From Ornithinimicrobium flavum (GTDB lineage: Bacteria; Actinomycetota; Actinomycetes; Actinomycetales; Dermatophilaceae), in NCBI RefSeq assembly GCF_004526345.1, contig NZ_CP038213.1:3162001-3226000 (forward strand): 64,000 bases of DNA, given 5' to 3'. The notes below the pieces were generated by a model. It worked only from the letters and a program-made list of their open reading frames with translations, ran no database searches and was not told the DNA's origin. The first letter of the stretch is position 1. Each line of letters opens with the position of its first letter. The position numbers were made by a program, and so were the translations under genes. This document shows positions 58,562 to 64,000 of this stretch, one piece after another.

Positions 58562-59797
58562 CTAGGGCCCAGCCGCCTCGGGCCCAGCCGCCTCAGGCCC
58601 AGCCGCCTCAGGCCCAGCCGCCTCGGGCCCAGCCTCGTCGGGCTCGGCGTCGTAGGGCCGCAACCGGGCCGTGAGCAGGTGGGCGACCGGGCCCGGGTCG
58701 TCGACCCGGGCCAGGCTGTGGCGGGCCCCCACGGCCCACCGGAGACTGTCGCCGACGTCACGGACCAGGCCACCCCGGCGTTCGACGCGCGCCCGCCTCA
58801 GGTCGCCGGCGAGCCAGTGGTAGCGGACCCCGGGGCGGCCGTCCGCCAGCTCGGTGACCGGAAGGCCCAGCCTGCTGCGCACCCAGGCGTCCACGAGGCC
58901 GGGGCGGGCCGACTCGCTGAGCGCCAGGGAGCCGAAGGGCCGACCGTTGAGGTCGATGAGCCAGGAGGTGCCGTCGGCGTCGATGAGGAACTGCAGCTCC
59001 ACCAGGCCCTCCCAGCCCAGGTCGCGGAGCATGAGCTCGCTGCGCAGGGCCAGCTCCTGGTCGACGGGCACGGTGACGGCCCGGGCGGAGGCACCGCTGG
59101 GGGTGGGCCACACCCGGGACGCCTGCTGCTGGACGCGGGCGGTGAGGACACCGTCGTGCATGAGCCCGACGAGCGCCCCCAGCCGCCCGTCGACGAGCCG
59201 TTGGAGGACGGGCTCCTCCCCCTGCCTGCGCATCCGGGCCAGCTGCGTGTCCAGCTCCTCGGGGCACCGGCACAACCGAGCCTCCACCCGGTGCCGTCGC
59301 GTGACCCCAGGACGCCAGTGGGTGCGGGCCTTCACCACGACGGGATAGCTCACGGCGCCCGGGTCGAGACCGACGGGGGGCATCCAGGTGTCGGGAGCCG
59401 CCAGCCCGGCGGCCCGTGCCGCCCTCGTGAGACGCAGCTTGTCCAGCGCGTGGCCCACCACGGGCGCGGGAGGTGTGGCGACCGGCACCGTGAGGTCGCC
59501 GGCCGCGTGCGCCAGGCCCGCCATCCAGTCGTCCCCGGTGCCCAGGACCAGGTCGTAGGCCTCCGACGCCGCGGCGGCGTTGACGGCCCGCACGAAGGGC
59601 GCCAGGGAGCCTCGGGGTCGCGGGACGACGTGGGTCGGGCCCACCGCCCGGGAGGCGCCGACCAGACCGCCGGAGACCCGCGGCGTTCCTGCCCCCACCC
59701 GCCAGCCGGCCCGGTGCAGGGCCCGGGCGACGGTCACGGACCCGCGGTCACGCACGTGCGCCAGGACCAGCACGGCTCCGGGCGACGTCGTCGGCAT
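58562..59797 (-). CDS. ATP-grasp protein with a repeat tail
   Basis: The 411-residue protein has an ATP-grasp core: VVGHALDKLRLTRAARAAGLAAPDTWMPP, YPVVVKARTHWRPG, and GLVELQFLIDADGTSWLIDLNGRPFGS with metal-binding Glu and Asn. The family ligates carboxylates to amines; the substrate is unknown. The C-terminus ends in five GPEAA-type repeats coded by a 15-bp minisatellite. Confidence 0.75.
   Translation of the reverse strand: MPTTSPGAVLVLAHVRDRGSVTVARALHRAGWRVGAGTPRVSGGLVGASRAVGPTHVVPRPRGSLAPFVRAVNAAAASEAYDLVLGTGDDWMAGLAHAAGDLTVPVATPPAPVVGHALDKLRLTRAARAAGLAAPDTWMPPVGLDPGAVSYPVVVKARTHWRPGVTRRHRVEARLCRCPEELDTQLARMRRQGEEPVLQRLVDGRLGALVGLMHDGVLTARVQQQASRVWPTPSGASARAVTVPVDQELALRSELMLRDLGWEGLVELQFLIDADGTSWLIDLNGRPFGSLALSESARPGLVDAWVRSRLGLPVTELADGRPGVRYHWLAGDLRRARVERRGGLVRDVGDSLRWAVGARHSLARVDDPGPVAHLLTARLRPYDAEPDEAGPEAAGPEAAGPEAAGPEAAGP
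58563..58635 (-). repeat. 15-bp tandem repeat (about five units)
   Basis: The unit CCTCGGGCCCAGCCG, with CCTCAGGCCCAGCCG as variant, recurs at 58576, 58591, 58606 and 58621, with a shorter unit at 58563. It encodes EAAGP. Such repeats vary in copy number by slippage. Confidence 0.9.
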
Positions 59798-59867
59798 ACC
59801 TCAACCTAACAACGCTCGCCGCTGATCCCGCGCACGTGGGCCGCCCGCCGGGCCGTGTCGGCCTCGC

Positions 59868-60266
59868 TCAGGGTGAAGAGGGCTCCGGCTGCCCCGGCCG
59901 GGCCAGCTGCGCGGCCGCCACGAGCGCGAGCACGCCTCCGAAGGCGCTGATGACCAGCCCCGGGGCCGGTGCCCACCCCTCCATACCCACCAGGCCCCAC
60001 GCGTGGAGCACCTGCCACACCGGGATGCCGATCCCGACGATCCCGCCCAGCACCCCCTGGACGACCGCCGCCAGCCGCAGCTGAGGGGGCAGCATGCCCC
60101 CGGCGAGGACGATCAACCCCGCGTAGAAGACCCAGAGGCCACCGCCGACGGCGCCGATGAGAACCCGCCCCGCCTCGGTGTAGACCCAGGGCAGCCAGCC
60201 GCCCAGAGCCATCATGGCTCCCGCGGCCAGCAGTCGGCCCTGGCCGGGCAGGCGCCTGCGTCTCAT
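59868..60266 (-). CDS. four-helix membrane protein, unknown function
   Basis: The 132-residue protein has four hydrophobic segments (LLAAGAMMALGGWLPWVY, LIGAVGGGLWVFYAGLIVLAGG, LGGIVGIGIPVWQVL, GLVISAFGGVLALVAAAQ). It resembles small membrane proteins common in actinobacteria. No functional clue is seen. It precedes the ATP-grasp gene. Confidence 0.65.
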   Translation of the reverse strand: MRRRRLPGQGRLLAAGAMMALGGWLPWVYTEAGRVLIGAVGGGLWVFYAGLIVLAGGMLPPQLRLAAVVQGVLGGIVGIGIPVWQVLHAWGLVGMEGWAPAPGLVISAFGGVLALVAAAQLARPGQPEPSSP

Positions 60267-60492
60267 GGCTGCACCCTAACCGCCCGCCCGGGCCGTCCCC
60301 TCCCCCGCCGCGAGGCCCTTCCCACGCCGTCGGCGGGCGGTCCGGGCACGACCGCTCAGCCGCGCGGGACGACCGTTCGGCGCAGCGTGGCGCGGCCGTT
60401 CTTGACGCTCGTCGCGACCCCGTGCTCCGCTGTCCGACGCGGCACCCTCCCCCGGGCCGTCCCCCGACCGTTCCCGAGCAAGGAGGCTCATC

Positions 60493-60773
<281 letters not shown>

Positions 60774-60777
<4 letters not shown>

Positions 60778-62521
60778 GTGACGTGCAGCTCTGGACCCTG
60801 ATCTTCGTCGTCATCACCTTCGGCTTCTACATCTGGATCTCCTTCCGCAGCCGGGTGTCCGACACGGCCGGCTTCTACGTCGCCGGCGGTGGCATCCCGC
60901 CCCCGCCAACGGCGCCGCGATCGCCGCGGACTGGATGAGCGCCGCGTCGTTCATCTCGATGGCGGGCATCGTCGCCTTCTCGCAGAACGGCTACGCCGGC
61001 TCGGTCTACCTCATGGGCTGGACCGGCGGCTACGTGCTGCTCGCGATGCTCCTGGCGCCCTACCTGCGCAAGTTCGGCAAGTACACCGTGCCCGACTTCG
61101 TCGGCGACCGCTACAACGAGACCGCCCGCCTGGTCGCCGTGGTCTGCGCGCTCGTCGTCTCCTTCGTCTACGTCGCCGGGCAGATGGCCGGTGTGGGCGT
61201 GGTCTTCCAGCGCTTCCTCGGCGTCGACCGCACCTGGGGCGTCGTGATCGGTATGACGATCGTCTTCTTCTACGCCGTCCTTGGCGGGATGAAGGGCATC
61301 ACCTGGACCCAGGTGGCGCAGTACTCCGTGCTGATCGTCGCCTACATCATCCCGGCCGTCGCGATCTCGCTGCAGCTGGCCGGCAACCCCCTGCCGCAGA
61401 TCGGCTTCGGCCAGATCCTCGGCGAGCTGGACGGGCTGCAGCGCGACCTGGGCATCGAGGCCTACACCGAGGCCTTCACCCAGACCTCGATGCTCAACAT
61501 GATCCTCATCACGGCCGCGCTTATGTTCGGCACCGCGGGCCTGCCGCACGTCATCGTCCGCTTCTACACCGCACGGTCGGTGCGGGCGGCGCGCTACTCG
61601 GCGCTGTGGGCCCTGTTCTTCATCTCGCTGCTCTACACCACGGCCCCGGCCGTCGGTGCGTTCAGCAAGTTCAACGTGCTCAACACGATTCCTGGCACGG
61701 CCGTCGACTCCACCCCCACCTGGTTCAACAGCTGGCGGGACGTCGGTCTCATCGAGGTGAACGACCTCAACGGCAACGGGATCATCGACGTGGCCGGTGG
61801 CCTGGGCCCGGGCACCGAGCTGATCATCAACAACGATATCGTCGTCCTGGCCACCCCGGAGATCGCCGGCCTGCCGGCCCCGATCGTGGGTCTGGTCGCG
61901 GCCGGCGGCCTCGCGGCGGCGCTGTCCACCGCCTCGGGTCTGCTGCTGGTCATCTCCAGCTCGGTCGCCAACGACATCTACTGGAAGCGGATCAACCCCC
62001 GGGCCACCGACAAGCAGCAGCTGACGGTCGGCCGGATCGCCATGGCCGCCGCCATCCTGGTCGCCGGCTACCTGGGCATCAACCCCCCCGGCTTCGTCGC
62101 GGAGGTGGTCGCGCTCGCCTTCGGCCTGGCGGCCGCCAGCTTCTTCCCGATCCTGTTCCTCGGGATCTTCTGGAAGAAGGCGACCGCCTGGGGTGCCGCG
62201 GCAGGGATGTCGGTGGGCATCGTCTTCACGCTGGGCTACCAGCTGTGGACGCTGCCGGCCTTCCTGGGCAACGAGCCGATCTGGGACATCCCGGCCACCG
62301 GTGTCGGCACGATCGGCATGATCCTCAACCTGCTGACGATCTTCATCGTGTCGCAGTTCACGCCCGCACCGAGCGAGCTGATGCAGAAGGTGGTCGAGGA
62401 CGTCCGCTACCCCGGCCGCTCCGAGCTGGTCCTCGCGCACGCCGAGGGCCACCTGGACGAGTACGCCCAGGAGCACCACCTCGGTGACCCCTCCGGGGAG
62501 GACCGTCGGGACGGACACTGA
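60774..62521 (+). CDS. sodium/solute symporter (VC_2705-type), one frameshift
   Basis: The large subunit starts at GTG 60774 (overlap GTGA). VQLWTLIFVVITFGFYIW and DTAGFYVAGGGIPP lie in one frame; restoring one C at about 60905 joins them to ADWMSAASFISMAGIVAF and the other helices of an about 582-residue SSS protein. Typical features: VPDFVGDRYNE, LGGMKGITWTQVAQY, FGTAGLPHVIVRFYT. A DLNGNGIIDVAGG loop resembles a calcium-binding EF loop. It probably takes up acetate or another small acid. Confidence 0.85.
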
Positions 62522-62539
62522 TCGCTCTCCCCACGATCA

Positions 62540-62572
62540 CCGGAGGCCCTGCGCACGGCGCGGGGCCTCCGG
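62540..62572 (+). terminator. hairpin after the symporter
   Basis: CCGGAGGCCC pairs with GGGCCTCCGG over a GC loop, 18 bases after the stop. No T run follows. Confidence 0.6.
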
Positions 62573-62606
62573 CTCGTCCCGGGCCGGTCGGTCTACGGTG
62601 ACTCCC

Positions 62607-63812
62607 ATGCGCACCCCCGGCCGACCCGACCGGTCGGCCAGCCTCTGGGTCGTCGCCGCCCTCGCATCCGGGCCGCTGGTCTCGCTGGGACTGGCCCGCT
62701 TCGCCTACGCCCTTCTCCTGCCGGAGATGCAGGACCGGTTCGGATGGACCTACGCGCAGGCCGGGGTCCTCAACACCGCCAACGCGGTCGGCTACCTCCT
62801 CGGCGCGCTCGCCGGGGCGGGAGCGGCGCGACGCTGGGGCACCAGGAGGGTCTTCCTGCTGGGCACCGTGGGCACCACCCTCGCCCTGGCACTCACCGCC
62901 CTGGCTCCCGGGTATGCGGCGCTGCTGGCGACCCGGGCCCTGGCCGGCGCGGCCGGCGCGCTGGCCTTCGTCCTCGGAGGGGCGCTCGTCGCCACCGCGA
63001 CGAGCGGGCACCCGCCCGCCGCGGCCGCCCGGCTGCTGGGTCTCTACTACGGGGGCTCCGGCCTCGGGATGACGATCGCGGGCCTGCTGGTCCCGCTCGT
63101 CCTCGAACGGTCCGGCCCCCTGGGCTGGCGGTGGGGCTGGCTGTCGCTCGCCGCAGTCGGGTCGCTCGCGTGCCTGGCCGCGCTCCTCGGGCTGCGGCAG
63201 CAGGCCGACCCCCCACCACGGGGGGTCGAGCACCGGTCGTGGCGTCGGGGGTCGATCGGCTGGGTCACCGCGGGGTACGTGTTGTTCGGTCTGGGGTACA
63301 TCGCCTACCTCACCTTCGCCGTGGCCTACCTCGCCGAGCTCGGGGCCGGGGCTGCCCAGGTGGCGGTCTTCTGGGCGGTCCTGGGACTGGCGGCGACCGT
63401 GGGCGGCCTCGCCTGGGCGCCGCTCCTGGGTCGGCTGGGCGGTGCCCGAGGGATGGCCGCCGTCCTGGCGGTCCTCGCGCTCGGGACGCTCCTGCCGCTG
63501 TGGCAGCCCCGGCCGTGGGCCTTCCTGCTCAGCGCCGTCCTCGTCGGAGGCAGCTTCCTGTCGGCGGTGACCGGCGTGACGATCGCCGTCCGGCACGTCC
63601 TGCCCGCGCCGCTGTGGACCGCCGGCCTGGGCTTCGCCACGGTCGCGTTCGGCGTCGGTCAGTCGCTCGGGCCGTGGCTGTCCGGGGCGGTGGCCGACCG
63701 AGCCGGCGGGATCGCCGCGGGTCTGGCCGCCTCGGCCGCCCTCCTCCTGGTCGGCGCCGTGCTCGCCCTCCCCCAGCGCGAGGCACGCCCGGTGCGGAAC
63801 CGCCCGTCCTGA
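62607..63812 (+). CDS. YbfB/YjiJ family MFS transporter
   Basis: The 401-residue protein has twelve membrane segments. SLGLARFAYALLLPEMQDRFGWTYAQAGVLNTANAVGYLLGA is the typical N-terminal block of this MFS subfamily, and LGLYYGGSGLGMTIAG follows. ATG 62607 is chosen because transport-family similarity starts near it. The substrate is unknown. Confidence 0.88.
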   Translation: MRTPGRPDRSASLWVVAALASGPLVSLGLARFAYALLLPEMQDRFGWTYAQAGVLNTANAVGYLLGALAGAGAARRWGTRRVFLLGTVGTTLALALTALAPGYAALLATRALAGAAGALAFVLGGALVATATSGHPPAAAARLLGLYYGGSGLGMTIAGLLVPLVLERSGPLGWRWGWLSLAAVGSLACLAALLGLRQQADPPPRGVEHRSWRRGSIGWVTAGYVLFGLGYIAYLTFAVAYLAELGAGAAQVAVFWAVLGLAATVGGLAWAPLLGRLGGARGMAAVLAVLALGTLLPLWQPRPWAFLLSAVLVGGSFLSAVTGVTIAVRHVLPAPLWTAGLGFATVAFGVGQSLGPWLSGAVADRAGGIAAGLAASAALLLVGAVLALPQREARPVRNRPS

Positions 63813-63897
63813 GCCCGCGTCATACCGGGGTCAGCGACGACGCACCCACCCTGGACCGCCGGGCGGCCTCGGGGCGAGGCACGAGAAGGAGCCCGTC

Positions 63898-64000
63898 ATG
63901 AGCAGCCGCCACCGTCGGACCGGTCCCGGTCAGAGGCCGTCCCGTCTTCCTCTCCTGCTCGTCCCCCCGCTCCTGGCCGGCGTCGCTGCCTGCACGCCTG
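63898..64000 (+). CDS. lipoprotein, partial (runs off the window)
   Basis: The first 34 residues are a lipoprotein signal: basic region RHRRTGPGQRPSR, hydrophobic LPLLLVPPLLAGVAAC with the lipobox Cys. GAAGGAG lies seven bases before the ATG. The mature protein is outside the window. Confidence 0.7.
   Translation, partial: MSSRHRRTGPGQRPSRLPLLLVPPLLAGVAACTP

Overview
The window comes from a very GC-rich actinobacterium. Gene content (F420-dependent glucose-6-phosphate dehydrogenase, type II NADH dehydrogenase, PhzE-type and PabAB-type chorismate enzymes, DUF6351 and ScyD/ScyE secreted proteins, GTG starts, overlapping GTGA/ATGA gene junctions) fits Micrococcales, most like Intrasporangiaceae/Ornithinimicrobiaceae. 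That placement is inference from gene content and codon use; no 16S gene is present.

Region 1 (about 1-18.2 kb) is an accessory region. It holds the end of an IS110 element that truncated a P-loop kinase gene, a run of small unrelated genes, an IS1380 element with a 5-bp target duplication, a two-gene serine protease/membrane protein unit, an ISL3 element with an 8-bp target duplication that rewrote the last residues of a DUF2971 gene, a pair of overlapping tyrosine recombinase genes bounded by 13-bp inverted repeats, a 3' fragment of a tRNA-Lys gene that marks an old attachment site, and a Doc-type toxin-antitoxin module. Three near-identical 20-bp repeats lie between genes in the first 5 kb. 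The genes at 10.2-11.3 and 13.0-13.9 kb are visibly less GC-rich than the rest.

Region 2 (18.2-39 kb) is mostly chromosomal: a GNAT, a PP-loop protein (frameshifted), a secreted DUF6351 protein, a haem-oxygenase-like/CDGSH pair, a LysR regulator with a palindromic operator, a PhoD-like phosphatase, release factor 3 overlapping a MerR regulator, GlpQ-like phosphodiesterase, MarR and YceI, an aldo/keto reductase, fused PabA-PabB, pirin, NDH-2, a GNAT and a PHP phosphoesterase. Between 30.27 and 32.93 kb five neighbouring genes carry about fifteen single-base frameshifts, nearly all in short C/G runs. This looks like a poor consensus patch rather than biology.

Region 3 (39-49 kb) has a tRNA-Glu/Asp/Phe cluster with a terminator, an iron ABC transporter operon behind an IdeR/DtxR-type box, a DUF4442 protein, a Pcm-like methyltransferase, fgd, an orphan PhzE-like synthase and a ScyD-like secreted protein.

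Region 4 (49-55.5 kb, minus strand) is the branched-chain amino acid operon ilvB-ilvN-ilvC-ilvD. It is preceded by a leader peptide rich in Ile/Leu/Val and a Rho-independent attenuator. A divergent PadR regulator with a perfect 22-bp operator sits just upstream. The ilvN product is an unusually short, ACT-only subunit.

Region 5 (55.5-64 kb) carries lpdA, a MurJ/MviN flippase (frameshifted), an ATP-grasp protein with a 15-bp minisatellite, small membrane proteins, a DUF4212/sodium-solute symporter pair (also frameshifted), an MFS transporter and the start of a lipoprotein gene.
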